Source: Paenibacillus tundrae
Lineage (GTDB): Bacteria; Bacillota; Bacilli; Paenibacillales; Paenibacillaceae
Direction of reading: 5' to 3'
DNA: 33,428 nucleotides
NCBI RefSeq assembly: GCF_030812775.1
Contig: NZ_JAUSTI010000030.1
Coordinates: forward strand, 1 to 33,428
The position numbers were made by a program, and so were the translations under genes. Of this stretch, positions 6,747-15,357 are shown piece by piece. The first letter of the stretch is position 1. Every line of letters starts with the position of its first letter. The notes under the pieces were generated by a model. The model worked only from the letters and a program-made list of their open reading frames with translations. It was not told the origin of the DNA and made no database searches.

Positions 6747-7529
6747 TTATCGATTCATCGGTTGTGAAGTATTACTTGAGTCTATGCTATGTCGTTGTGT
6801 TCGCACACTATATGTTAACCAAATGCAGTAGCCCACAAGAACAACTATTACAAAGATATCATAAGGAAGTGTGCTCGTATCCTGTAGATCGTCTCCTAGA
6901 AACTGAATCAAATTATGTACAAAGTGAAACAGAACTAAGGGTATGATATTTCCATTCTTCAACATTAACAGTGCCAGCACAGCCCCAATTAGAAGAGCAT
7001 AAACAAGTTGCAAAGCAATATCAGCCATATTCTGGCCGGATAAAGCATTCATAATATGTGTGATCGAAAAAAGGATACTGGAGGTTAGGACAGCAGTAGC
7101 TGCACTCTTTCTTAGAAGGATGTTAAATATCAGTCCTCGATAAATCGTTTCTTCAACAAAAGCGACAAGTAGGGTGAAAAAGATAAAAAAGATCACCTTC
7201 GACAGCGTGAGTTCTCCAAATCCCTTCAAAGCGATTGTACCCAATACAAGTATTAGCGGAATATAATACTTCGTCTGCTCCGCTGGAATGGTTCGCAAAG
7301 ACCGAAATCCGATCTCACCCCACTTACGCCGCAAAGTTAAATAGATGATGAGTACAATTGCAATCGGTGTGAACGATAGAAGTACAGGAGACGTGTAGTC
7401 AAGTTGCTTGATCGTTGCTACTGCACCTGCTGCAAACACGGCGAACAAGAGTAACAGTTCAATGATGACTACGGCTAGAATAGGCCTCCTCTTCGAGAAC
7501 GATTCTTTTCTAATTTGAGCGTTTGCCAT
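6747..7529 (-). CDS. CPBP-family intramembrane metalloprotease
   Basis: Multi-spanning membrane protein of the CAAX protease/bacteriocin-processing (Abi/CPBP) family. The glutamate motif EETIYR lies near residues 126-131 (counting from the chosen start). A first conserved histidine follows in FSITHIMNA near 158, and a second histidine pair in FHFVHN. These are the metal-binding residues of the family. About seven hydrophobic segments can be counted. Candidate starts are at 7574 (TTG), 7553 and 7529; none has ideal ribosome-binding-site spacing, and I prefer 7529 because it places a short polar N-terminus before the first membrane segment. No bacteriocin or prenylated partner gene is adjacent, so the substrate is unknown. 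Confidence 0.82.
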   Translation of the reverse strand: MANAQIRKESFSKRRPILAVVIIELLLLFAVFAAGAVATIKQLDYTSPVLLSFTPIAIVLIIYLTLRRKWGEIGFRSLRTIPAEQTKYYIPLILVLGTIALKGFGELTLSKVIFFIFFTLLVAFVEETIYRGLIFNILLRKSAATAVLTSSILFSITHIMNALSGQNMADIALQLVYALLIGAVLALLMLKNGNIIPLVLFHFVHNLIQFLGDDLQDTSTLPYDIFVIVVLVGYCIWLTYSVRTQRHSIDSSNTSQPMNR

Positions 7530-7842
7530 AAGGTAGTACCAGCCTCTTTTCATTTTCTTTTGTCGCCTCACCAAAATTAGGATGACACTACAGTTGTACT
7601 ATACTATGCAATATATTACAGTATCCTTTTTTGGATAAAACTATAAAAGTAACAAAAAAGAGACTTTCTTCACGGGGTTTTCCCCTAAAATCAGGTATGG
7701 CTTATATCTGGTTCTGTACATTATAGTACTATGGAAAATTTCATTCCTTCATTGCTGCAGGGTAACCATCTTGGAATATCGTCTTATATATAGAGAATTC
7801 AAAGAACCGTGCAGGATGCACATCAAAGATCAGGGGGAACTT
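7530..7842. other. Divergent intergenic region, CPBP protease / PAP2-like gene
   Basis: AT-rich promoter region without a gene. It contains two small palindromes, TATCC-TTTTTT-GGATA at 7622-7637 and GGGG-TTTT-CCCC at 7674-7685. TATAGT hexamers occur on both strands but I could not pair them with convincing -35 boxes. In-frame starts from 7771 (TTG) were rejected in favour of the ATG at 7843. Confidence 0.4.
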
Positions 7843-8514
7843 ATGAAAGCACTATTTCTACGCTGGGGACATCTACTGGCTATACTGTGTATACCTTTGC
7901 AAGGCTCCATTTATGTTTTTCTAGGTAGCAACACGGGTAGTGACGTCTTCTACAACTATGCTTGGATTGATACCCAGATTCCTTTTATTAAAGAATTTAT
8001 TTATCCATATATCAGTTGGATGCCCATTCTGTATCTTGGATTTATCTATCTGGGGCTGACCAATAAATCATTATTTTGGCGTACGTTACTTACGTATAAT
8101 GTAGGGGTAATCGCCGCCAACATTTGTTTTGCGGTATTTCCGACGCATGTGCCACGCCCCGTTGTAGGTGGAACCGACTTGAGTAGCTGGCTGGTTCAAT
8201 TCATTTATACAAATGATGCACCATTTAACTGCTTCCCAAGTATTCATTGTCTCACAAGCTATATGTTGTTTATTATGATCAACCGTCACTTGAACTTCAA
8301 ACCAGTGCTACGAATCTCGTTATCTGTTTGGTTATGGTTGATCATCGCTTCCACTGTCTTTGTCAAACAACATTCCCTGCTTGATGTTGCTGGTGGAATC
8401 CTGTTTGCTGAAGCGGCTTACTGGACAGTTCACGCGGTACTTCTTCGTCGTAGCTCGGCTCACCAAAAAGAAAAGCAAACGCTGGGTGCAGCCAACACCA
8501 GCAGCAATGCCTAG
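7843..8514 (+). CDS. PAP2-like membrane phosphatase / inositol-phosphorylceramide synthase-type protein
   Basis: 223-aa polytopic membrane protein. The phosphatase signature is split as in PAP2/LPT enzymes: PSIH near residues 132-135 and KQHSLLD near 175-181, giving the catalytic histidines and the supporting aspartate. These enzymes remove or transfer phosphate from lipid phosphates at the membrane. The typical first motif (KxxxxxxRP) is weak; THVPRP near 101-106 may correspond. I chose the ATG at 7843 because GGGGGA lies five bases upstream; a TTG at 7771 would add a hydrophilic 24-residue extension. The substrate is not known, and an undecaprenyl-pyrophosphate or lipid phosphate role is possible. 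Confidence 0.75.
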   Translation: MKALFLRWGHLLAILCIPLQGSIYVFLGSNTGSDVFYNYAWIDTQIPFIKEFIYPYISWMPILYLGFIYLGLTNKSLFWRTLLTYNVGVIAANICFAVFPTHVPRPVVGGTDLSSWLVQFIYTNDAPFNCFPSIHCLTSYMLFIMINRHLNFKPVLRISLSVWLWLIIASTVFVKQHSLLDVAGGILFAEAAYWTVHAVLLRRSSAHQKEKQTLGAANTSSNA

Positions 8515-8565
8515 ATTAAGGAATGAATAAAATACAGGTTGGTGCAATTCACTAACTAGTAACCT

Positions 8566-8596
8566 AAAAAGAGAGCCACCGGCTCTCTTTTTTTTA
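8566..8596. terminator. Bidirectional terminator
   Basis: 12-bp perfect stem AAAAAGAGAGCC / GGCTCTCTTTTT with loop ACC, followed by further T on the plus strand and A-rich upstream sequence that gives a T-run on the minus strand. It lies between the convergent PAP2-like and AraC genes. Confidence 0.88.
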
Positions 8597-8725
8597 TCGC
8601 TCATTCACTCCATGGATTCTATGAACTTATAATCCCAGACTTTAGCCTTCATGTCTTTTCAATAGAAGAAAGTAAGCATGGTTAACCCTTCAGACTAAGG
8701 ATTCCATAACTCAGTACTACAGTTT

Positions 8726-9505
8726 TCATATTACAGGTGGCCGCTCATGTAGGAAATCAGACGGTGGGCTTCCAATGATGCGTTTGAAGATTCGATAAAA
8801 ATAAGACAAGTCGCGATATCCGAGGAATTCGGCAACTTCTTGAATTGAGAGCTGTGACTCGGTAAGCAGATATACGGCTCTTTTCATCCGTTGATCATGG
8901 ACATATTGGCTGATGGTCTGGTTTGTCATACTTTTGAACAACGCTGCTGCATAGTTCGGGGTCTTACCAATCTCATCACCCAGCTCCTCTTTCGTTACTT
9001 TCTCCCTATAATGACGCTCAATATATCGTTTCATACGCTCTGCCTGCATATGACGCTCCGGTGGAATAACTCCTCGATCCAGCTCACGGTTCACATAAAT
9101 CAGCACTTCCATCAATAAGGCTTGGCTCATCATGACATAATAAGAAGGGCGCTCCTGCCACTGCTGATGAATAGCCTTCATACGTTCATGGATCAGTTCA
9201 TAACATCCGGGCTTATGCCGCAAGACCTCTGCTCGGTCTAAAGCTGACAATGACTCCGGTGCTTCTCCTGTTAATTGAACGACAATTTGGGTATGTGTAA
9301 CGGTAGGGATGCTTTTACCATAATAAGCGACACCACCGGGAATAATCAGTAGCTCCCCTTTCTCCATGATCTGTTTTTCGCCGTTCACCCAATATACACA
9401 TTTTCCATAAGTAACCAAGCTAAGGCGCCAAGTTTCCTGTATTTGCACAGCTTCTTCGAACCATCCGACACCGTTAATGTGTCGTACTTCTAACGGAGTG
9501 ACCAT
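8726..9505 (-). CDS. AraC-family transcriptional regulator with cupin N-terminus
   Basis: The 259-aa protein has an N-terminal beta-rich AraC-binding/cupin region (residues ~15-90, with EKGELLIIPGG) and two C-terminal helix-turn-helix motifs, with the conserved SIQEVAEFLGYRDLSYFYRIFKRIIGSPPSDF end. The ATG at 9505 has GAGGTG six bases upstream; a longer reading from 9535 lacks a site. It is divergent from pyruvate kinase across a 110-bp gap, so the two promoters are close, but control of pyk by this protein is only a possibility. The ligand is unknown; sugars are common for this architecture. Confidence 0.88.
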   Translation of the reverse strand: MVTPLEVRHINGVGWFEEAVQIQETWRLSLVTYGKCVYWVNGEKQIMEKGELLIIPGGVAYYGKSIPTVTHTQIVVQLTGEAPESLSALDRAEVLRHKPGCYELIHERMKAIHQQWQERPSYYVMMSQALLMEVLIYVNRELDRGVIPPERHMQAERMKRYIERHYREKVTKEELGDEIGKTPNYAAALFKSMTNQTISQYVHDQRMKRAVYLLTESQLSIQEVAEFLGYRDLSYFYRIFKRIIGSPPSDFLHERPPVI

Positions 9506-9615
9506 AATACACCTCATTATTGGACTATACTCCAATCATTGTACTATAGTTCATACCCTGATTCGACAGAAAACGCTACAATACACATATTAGCAAAATA
9601 TGAGGAGGAAATAGC

Positions 9616-11031
9616 ATGTTGAAAACAAAAATTATTTGTACTATGGGACCTGCTTGTGACTCAATCGAATTATTAAAGGTAATGATCCAGGAAGGTATGA
9701 CGGTTGCACGTTTGAATATGGCTCACGGCGAGCTGGAAGATCACGTTGGACGAATCAACAACATTCGTCAAGCAGCTGCTGAGTTGAACACATACGTACC
9801 AGTTATGATGGATATCAAAGGACCAGAAGTACGGATTGGTAAACTGAAAGAAGCATCTTGCCACCTTCAAGCAGGCAAAGAGCTCATCCTTACGACAGAA
9901 GAGATTCTCGGTGACGCAGAGCGTATCTCCGTAAACTACCCAGAATTGAATCTGGTTGTGAAGCCGGGCGATCGCATCCTGATTGATGATGGTCTGGTTG
10001 ACCTGACTGTATTGTCTGTAGAAGGTTCTGATATTCATTGTAAAATTATCAGCGGTGGCATCCTGAAGCCACGTAAAGGTGTTAACTTGCCAGGAATCAA
10101 AACGACACTTCCAGGTGTTACTGAGCGTGACGTGATGCACATTGGTTTCGGTATCGAGAACAACATCGAGATCATTGCAGCTTCATTTGTACGTAAAGGC
10201 GATGACATCCGTGAGATTCGCAGCATCTTGAAAGAGCGCGGTGCAGATCACGTACAGATCATCTCCAAAATCGAGAACCAAGAAGGTATGACTAACTTAG
10301 ACGATATCATTGAAGCTTCTGACGGTATCATGGTTGCTCGTGGTGACCTTGGGGTAGAAGTACCGATTGAAGACGTACCAATGATGCAAAAAGAAATGAT
10401 CGATAAATGTAATCGTGCAGGTAAACCGGTTATCGTTGCAACTCACATGCTGGAGTCTATGCAAGTGAACCCACGTCCAACTCGTTCAGAAGTAAGTGAC
10501 GTAGCTAATGCTGTACTTCAAGGTGCTGACGTTGTCATGTTGTCTGGTGAATCCGCTGCAGGTAAATATCCAGTGCAATCGGTTCGTACGATGGCAGCAG
10601 TTGCACGTCGTGCAGAAACGATGATTGATTACAAAGAACAATTTGCTCAAAAATCCGCACAGCAAGTCGCTGATATTACTGAGGTTATTAGTCAAGGAGC
10701 TGTAAGTTCTTCACTCGTACTCAATGCCAAAGCGATCATCACTTCAACTGAAAGTGGCTTCACAGCGCGTATGATCTCCAAATATCGTCCGAAAGCTCCA
10801 ATCATTGCGGTTACTCAGCATGAAGAAGTGCTTGCAAAAATTTGCTTGCTCTCCGGTGTTGTACCAGTTATGGGAGATAAGGTTACTACAACGGACGAAA
10901 TGTTCGAATCCGCTACACGTAATGCAATCAAAACAGGTTACATTGAAAAAGGCGACATCATTGTATTGTCCGCTGGTGTTCCGATCGGTCAGTCCGGTAA
11001 CACTAACCTGATCAAAGTTCAACAAGTATAA
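9616..11031 (+). CDS. pyk: Pyruvate kinase, short form with altered cation-site residues
   Basis: Transfers phosphate from phosphoenolpyruvate to ADP in the last step of glycolysis. The 471-aa protein has the complete TIM barrel, B domain and allosteric C domain. It lacks the extra C-terminal PEP-utilizer-like domain present in Bacillus subtilis Pyk (585 aa). The catalytic lysine (K218) and metal ligands E220 and D244 are present in SKIEN and ARGDLG. Two usually conserved sites differ: RxNFSHG reads RLNMAHG (residues 32-38), and DTKGPEIRTG reads DIKGPEVRIG (66-75). These positions contribute potassium ligands in the rabbit enzyme. The ribosome binding site is GAGGAGG. It stands alone, not beside pfkA, and may be a second isozyme. 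Confidence 0.93.
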   Translation: MLKTKIICTMGPACDSIELLKVMIQEGMTVARLNMAHGELEDHVGRINNIRQAAAELNTYVPVMMDIKGPEVRIGKLKEASCHLQAGKELILTTEEILGDAERISVNYPELNLVVKPGDRILIDDGLVDLTVLSVEGSDIHCKIISGGILKPRKGVNLPGIKTTLPGVTERDVMHIGFGIENNIEIIAASFVRKGDDIREIRSILKERGADHVQIISKIENQEGMTNLDDIIEASDGIMVARGDLGVEVPIEDVPMMQKEMIDKCNRAGKPVIVATHMLESMQVNPRPTRSEVSDVANAVLQGADVVMLSGESAAGKYPVQSVRTMAAVARRAETMIDYKEQFAQKSAQQVADITEVISQGAVSSSLVLNAKAIITSTESGFTARMISKYRPKAPIIAVTQHEEVLAKICLLSGVVPVMGDKVTTTDEMFESATRNAIKTGYIEKGDIIVLSAGVPIGQSGNTNLIKVQQV

Positions 11032-11075
11032 AAGTCTATAAGTCCCTTTATATAAAGACCATCAATATTGATGCT

Positions 11076-11115
11076 AAACAGCCGTTTCTCTATTACAGAG
11101 AAACGGCTGTTTTTG
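11076..11115 (+). terminator. Terminator of pyruvate kinase
   Basis: 15-bp perfect stem AAACAGCCGTTTCTC / GAGAAACGGCTGTTT with a seven-base loop, followed by TTT. It lies 44 bases after the pyk stop codon. Confidence 0.93.
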
Positions 11116-11163
11116 TAAAGATTTCCTCCACACGGAGCGGAGGACACAACCTGTTCGTTCGTC

Positions 11164-11400
11164 TTACAAGTTGCGTGAGAAATTCACTAAGTCCTGGGAC
11201 ATCGTGTTGATCTCATCCATGGAGGCATTCACTTGTTGTGTAAGGGCAGCCTGGTTCTGTGTCAGGGTAGACATGTTACCAATATGCTCCAGAATCTGAT
11301 CAATAAGTGTCTTCATTGCATGCATGCTGTCTTCAATATTAACGGTTGCATCAGAGCTATGATCTGCCAGCTTACGTACTTCCCCTGCAACGACGCCGAA
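11164..11400 (-). pseudogene. Remnant of a methyl-accepting chemotaxis protein (3' end only)
   Basis: On the minus strand this 79-codon stretch (78 residues and a stop) encodes the end of a chemoreceptor signalling domain. It opens with FGVVAGEVRKLADHSS, the conserved flank of the signalling tip, and runs in frame through a helical heptad pattern to SRNL and a TAA at 11166-11164. A TGA stop immediately precedes the first phenylalanine, and nothing upstream encodes the missing domains. About 60 bases further upstream (11470-11446) a strong AAGGAGGTG and ATG remain, but that frame stops after seven codons. The simplest reading is an internal deletion that left the original start region and the 3' end. 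The short signalling domain resembles soluble YfmS-type receptors more than the two transmembrane receptors at 19-23 kb. Confidence 0.75.
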
Positions 11401-11489
11401 TCATTCTCCTCTACAGTTTTACACCTATAATTCGACATGCTTTGACATGAGTTCAGATTACACCTCCTTTTTCGTAAATACAATAAAAA

Positions 11490-11520
11490 TAAGCGCCACA
11501 TCGGCGCTTAATGGGTTTTA
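11490..11520. terminator. Bidirectional terminator after the SRPBCC gene
   Basis: 8-bp perfect stem TAAGCGCC / GGCGCTTA with a five-base loop. On the minus strand it is followed by TTTTTATT, and on the plus strand by a T-rich tract (11516-11529). It terminates the minus-strand SRPBCC gene ending at 11571. Confidence 0.8.
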
Positions 11521-11570
11521 TTTTTTTTGACTATACGTATGACTGGCATCCATTCCCAATGTTCTATCCA

Positions 11571-12020
11571 TTACCAACCAAACTGAAGAGTCTTTCCTGT
11601 CTCTACCCAGCTCTTAATGCTGCTCAAGATCATCCACCAGCTCTGCTGTGCATTCGCAAATGACGGATGATTCTCTGTGAACTGATCATTAATTAATGTC
11701 AGCTTCGTGCATTCCCCGACAGTCTCTAGTTGGAAGGACACTCTGGATTGTAGCTCCTCATGATTCGCATGATAGGATGGTCCGGGATGTTCGAGATAAC
11801 TCAATGTAGACAAGGGTTCGAACTCCAAAATCTGTCCATACACATGAACAGTCTCTTGCCCATCGTTCCCCGGCCCAACATAGGCAAAGGGCTGCCCTGG
11901 CTGAAAGTTTGAACGAAGTTCACTGCCAAAGAAGCTGCTACGTGTACCATCTGGAGAGATTAGGGCACTCCACACCTCTTCTAGTCCAGCATTGATATAA
12001 AACTCATACTTCAGCTCCAC
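11571..12020 (-). CDS. SRPBCC (AHSA1/START-like) domain protein
   Basis: The 149-aa protein begins VELKYEFYINAGLEEVWSALISPDGTRSSFFGSEL, the typical opening of Aha1/START-type hydrophobic-cavity proteins, and continues through the family's SxLxYLEHPG and VSFQLETVGECTKLTLINDQF strands. Such stand-alone proteins bind hydrophobic ligands; the specific ligand is unknown. The GTG at 12020 is preceded by AAGGGGAG at seven bases; the TTG at 12053 has no ribosome binding site, so the shorter form is preferred. It is a single-gene unit ended by the terminator at 11490-11520. Confidence 0.82.
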   Translation of the reverse strand: MELKYEFYINAGLEEVWSALISPDGTRSSFFGSELRSNFQPGQPFAYVGPGNDGQETVHVYGQILEFEPLSTLSYLEHPGPSYHANHEELQSRVSFQLETVGECTKLTLINDQFTENHPSFANAQQSWWMILSSIKSWVETGKTLQFGW

Positions 12021-12326
12021 ACAATCCACTCCCCTTATGTAATTGATGTACAAGCGAGTTACTTACATGACTATCCTATCGTTATACCCTAAAGGTGTAT
12101 TGTAAAAACACGACAAGACTATAGGTTAGTTTACCTTTAAGAAGTGGTTTACCAAGTCAATTTAATCATACGTTTATCTTTTGCTAAAAAAGTATCGTTA
12201 TCCATATTCTTCTATGGTATATTGGGATGCAGATGAATATAAAGGACGTGAACCCGTTGGTATAACTCATGCTAACTCAATCAGGTTTGCTTTTTGAAAA
12301 TTTCATATAACCTATTGGAGGATCTC
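12021..12326. other. Intergenic region between SRPBCC and serine hydrolase genes
   Basis: AT-rich, with no gene. A TATATT hexamer near 12219 could be a -10 for the plus-strand hydrolase gene. Short related blocks such as GGTTAGTTTACC (12124-12135) and GGTTTACC (12145-12152) might be regulator sites but are not clear palindromes. Confidence 0.35.
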
Positions 12327-13766
12327 ATGAGCGATATTCAGCGAAAAATAGATCAAGTGCACAATGCATTGTCCGCATTTTGGAAAGACGAGCCTGTTCC
12401 AGGATTGGCGGTAGGCATCGTCTATCGTAACCAAACCATCTATACTCATGGCTTTGGCACCATGAATATGGAAAGTGGATTGCCAGTTACAGAGCACACG
12501 CTCTTTCACACTGCCTCTGTATCCAAAACGTTGGTCGCCACAGCGATTATGCAGCTTGCGGAACAAGGATTGCTGCAGCTAGACGGGCATGTAACGGAAT
12601 ATTTACCCTACTTTAACCTGGAAGATGAGCTCTACCAGCTAATCACCGTGAGACATCTGCTGAATCATACATCAGGCTTACCTGATGAAGAGGATTTTGG
12701 ATGGGATCGCCCTGAGTATGATGAAGGGAGCCTCGAACGCTATGTGAAGAGCATTGGCAATTGTACTCTGCGTAGTAAGCCAGGGGAAGCATTCTTTTAT
12801 AGCAATATTGGCTATGAGATTTTGGGAGATATTATTGCCAAGGTTAGCGGTATGGACTTTGAATCCTACATGAAGAGCCATATCCTGTTACCCTGCTCTA
12901 TGATGCATAGCTCATTTCTCAAACAAGAGGTGCCCGCAGACCTTCTCGCTGATCCGCATATTCTGGGATTATTCGAAGGTTATGGACCCGAGGTTAGCCT
13001 CACCTTTCCTTACCATCGAGCCCATGCACCAAGTTCCACCTTATATGCGAGTGCCACAGATCTATGTGCCTATGCAGTTAAGCAGCTACAAGGTCTACAT
13101 GCAGATCATACCTCTCCTCTACTTCATGAAGAGAACTACTATGCCATGTGGGGTTCTGAGACATTCACCGGCTATGGCAACTGGTTGAACACCATGGGAC
13201 TTGGCTGGTTTACAGGTGAGTATAAAGGGTATCGGACGGCTGCTCATATGGGAAGGGACACGGGTTTTCGTAGTCTCTTGGTGCTTCTTCCCCACGAGGG
13301 TATTGCATTGACGATCTTGATGAATGCCGATTATATCGGTTTAAACATCGTAAGTGAGACATTGCTCGATATCTTGCTCGGTGTGAATGAGAGAGTGACC
13401 ATTCCACAATCCCTTGCCCATGCCTTGGCAGGTATCGCCTTGCGGGATGGGGTCGAAGAAGCCTATCAATATTATGTTGACGTCGCACTTCCTTCTATAG
13501 ATAACTATGTGGTCTATGAAGGTGAATTCAACGCTTTTGCGTATATGCTGCTGCGAAGTGGGAGACCGGGTGAAGGACTGCGTATTCTGGAGATCGCCAT
13601 TCGACTGTTTCCAGAATCATCGAATCTTCATGATAGTTTAGGGGAAATGTACGCCGTAGCTGGGAAACGTGATCAGGCTATAGAACATTATCAGAAGTCT
13701 ATTGAGCTAGATCCAACTAATGTAGCAGCAACTGAGATCATTCATAAGTTGTTGAGACAGGTTTGA
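12327..13766 (+). CDS. Class C beta-lactamase-like serine hydrolase with C-terminal TPR
   Basis: The 479-aa protein belongs to the penicillin-binding-protein/class C beta-lactamase fold. Its nucleophile motif SVSK lies near residues 64-67, the YSN triad near 158-160, and HMG (replacing KTG, as in many esterase and peptidase members) near 307-309. Residues ~440-479 form a tetratricopeptide repeat (LGEMYAVAGKRDQAIEHYQKSIELDP). No signal peptide is visible, so it is probably cytoplasmic, which argues against a secreted beta-lactamase. The ATG at 12327 is preceded by GGAGG at five bases; a reading from 12294 has none. Esterase or D-aminopeptidase activity is more likely than antibiotic resistance, but this is inference. 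Confidence 0.85.
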   Translation: MSDIQRKIDQVHNALSAFWKDEPVPGLAVGIVYRNQTIYTHGFGTMNMESGLPVTEHTLFHTASVSKTLVATAIMQLAEQGLLQLDGHVTEYLPYFNLEDELYQLITVRHLLNHTSGLPDEEDFGWDRPEYDEGSLERYVKSIGNCTLRSKPGEAFFYSNIGYEILGDIIAKVSGMDFESYMKSHILLPCSMMHSSFLKQEVPADLLADPHILGLFEGYGPEVSLTFPYHRAHAPSSTLYASATDLCAYAVKQLQGLHADHTSPLLHEENYYAMWGSETFTGYGNWLNTMGLGWFTGEYKGYRTAAHMGRDTGFRSLLVLLPHEGIALTILMNADYIGLNIVSETLLDILLGVNERVTIPQSLAHALAGIALRDGVEEAYQYYVDVALPSIDNYVVYEGEFNAFAYMLLRSGRPGEGLRILEIAIRLFPESSNLHDSLGEMYAVAGKRDQAIEHYQKSIELDPTNVAATEIIHKLLRQV

Positions 13767-13822
13767 TTAGACAGATCCATTCCTGTTCTAGAATATGACA
13801 TATCATTAAAACTACAATATTT

Positions 13823-13855
13823 AACGACTACAGATTACATCTGTAGTCGTTTTTT
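13823..13855 (+). terminator. Terminator of the serine hydrolase gene
   Basis: 13-bp perfect stem AACGACTACAGAT / ATCTGTAGTCGTT with loop TAC, followed by TTTT. Confidence 0.92.
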
Positions 13856-13953
13856 GGATACAACAGCAAACTTTCGTACTTGGTATAAAGATCAGCTACA
13901 CTACACTTACCAGAATAACAGGAATGATCCATATGATGATAATGGGGGAACAC

Positions 13954-14772
13954 ATGATGCAATCCGCGAATGATATGAAGAGAGCTAGCATGGGTATACT
14001 GAAATTTGATGAGATTGACGCCACATATCAGTTGAATCGTTATGCGCCTTCTGAAGCATTACGTTCCTGGGTGAAGCACTTCTGGATTGTGTCCTGGGAT
14101 CTTACTGGGAAGCAGCCTTATTCGCAGCATATCGTTCCTAATCCTTGTGTGAATCTCATAGTAGAACACGGTAATACTTTTTTCTACGGTCCTTCTAAGC
14201 GCAAGTTCACTTACATGATTAAGGAAAAAGGCAGTGTGTTTGGCGTAAAGTTCAAACCTGGCGGTTGTTATCCTTATCTCCGTACACCTATATCTGCACT
14301 GCATGGCAATCCCTTGCATGTTGGACAAATCCTCCACGTTACTTCAGACGAACTGGAAGATTACCTGCTTGGAATGAAGACCGATGCGGAAAAAGTTAGC
14401 TATATGGACCAGCTTCTCTGCGAACATCTACCTGCCGAGGATGCTAAAGCCCAATTCGTTGGCGAGATTGTTTCGCAGATTGAACTAAACCGCGATATGC
14501 TGAGGGTAGATGACTTAGCTGCCTTTTGGAATATCCATACAAGACAACTCCAGCGACTATTTAATAAGTATGTAGGGATAAGTCCCAAAGCAGTAATTAA
14601 ACTGTACCGTCTGCAAAATGCGGCTGAATCTATCGAACAAGGTTCTCACTATGATCTAATTCAACTTTCTCAGAACCTGGGGTATCATGACCAATCGCAT
14701 TTTATCAAAGACTTCAAGTCGATCATAGGTAGTACGCCCGAAGATTACGTAAATAACCATTCAAAAAATTGA
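13954..14772 (+). CDS. AraC-family transcriptional regulator (DUF6597 type)
   Basis: The 272-aa protein has an N-terminal domain with the pattern of DUF6597 regulators (LRSWVKHFWIVSWDL, then NPCVNLIVEHG and FGVKFKPGG) and a C-terminal AraC helix-turn-helix pair (VDDLAAFWNIHTRQLQRLFN and LGYHDQSHFIKDFKSIIGSTP). The start region has several close ATG codons; the pair at 13954/13957 is preceded by GGGGGA at four or seven bases. The ligand and targets are unknown. No gene is adjacent enough to be an obvious target except the DUF1304 gene 166 bp downstream. Confidence 0.87.
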   Translation: MMQSANDMKRASMGILKFDEIDATYQLNRYAPSEALRSWVKHFWIVSWDLTGKQPYSQHIVPNPCVNLIVEHGNTFFYGPSKRKFTYMIKEKGSVFGVKFKPGGCYPYLRTPISALHGNPLHVGQILHVTSDELEDYLLGMKTDAEKVSYMDQLLCEHLPAEDAKAQFVGEIVSQIELNRDMLRVDDLAAFWNIHTRQLQRLFNKYVGISPKAVIKLYRLQNAAESIEQGSHYDLIQLSQNLGYHDQSHFIKDFKSIIGSTPEDYVNNHSKN

Positions 14773-14938
14773 TTCTACCCTCGAATAGTGAACCACATAT
14801 CTCACTTATTATGAAGAATAATATGTATATACACAATTTAATTGCACAAAATTAAATTTGTACTTCCCGTTTATAAAAGAAAGCTTTATACTGGTATACA
14901 AGTAATCCAATACATATGAGAAAGCAAGGTGTTTTTTC

Positions 14939-15295
14939 GTGATCAGTACGATTTTTGTAGCTCTTGTTGCTATTGAACATTTGTATATCCTCGTAATGGA
15001 GATGTTTATGTGGACAAGCCCACGTACGATGAAAACATTTGGTACCACTTCTGAATTTGCTAAGTCCACCAAGTCTCTTGCGGCTAATCAAGGTCTGTAT
15101 AACGGATTCCTCGCTGCGGGTCTGATCTGGGGACTGTTATATCCAGACTCAACTGTTGGACAGCATATCCAAATTTTCTTCTTAGTCTGCGTGGTTATTG
15201 CCGCTATTTATGGAGGAGCAACTTCCTCCCGTTCGATTATCATTAAACAAGGCTTGCCTGCCATTATTGCATTGCTTCTCGTCCTGTTCCTCTAA
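14939..15295 (+). CDS. DUF1304 family small membrane protein
   Basis: 118-aa integral membrane protein with four hydrophobic segments. It has the DUF1304 features: an early EHLYILVMEMFMW segment, the central FG....FA pattern, the NQGLYNGFLAAGLIWG motif and the C-terminal QGLPAIIALLL. The start codon is GTG with AAGGTG seven bases upstream, and no better ATG exists. Function is unknown. In the 166-bp noncoding upstream region, an AT-rich inverted repeat (AATTTAATT at 14835-14843, AATTAAATT at 14850-14858) may be an operator. Confidence 0.85.
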   Translation: MISTIFVALVAIEHLYILVMEMFMWTSPRTMKTFGTTSEFAKSTKSLAANQGLYNGFLAAGLIWGLLYPDSTVGQHIQIFFLVCVVIAAIYGGATSSRSIIIKQGLPAIIALLLVLFL

Positions 15296-15357
15296 TCACA
15301 TGCGTTATCATGACATCTCGGATTATTACATTCTCCCCATATGTTATGGTAAGGTAA

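Noticed and set aside
6557..6946. 129-codon plus-strand frame
   Set aside because: It is antisense to the DUF6953-like gene start and the end of the CPBP protease gene, without its own start signals.
9673..11025. Several long antisense frames inside pyruvate kinase
   Set aside because: They are shadows of a highly conserved gene with biased codon use and lack ribosome binding sites.
12327..13766. Antibiotic-resistance beta-lactamase
   Set aside because: The fold matches class C, but there is no signal peptide, the third motif is HMG rather than KTG, and a TPR tail is present, so a resistance role is not supported.
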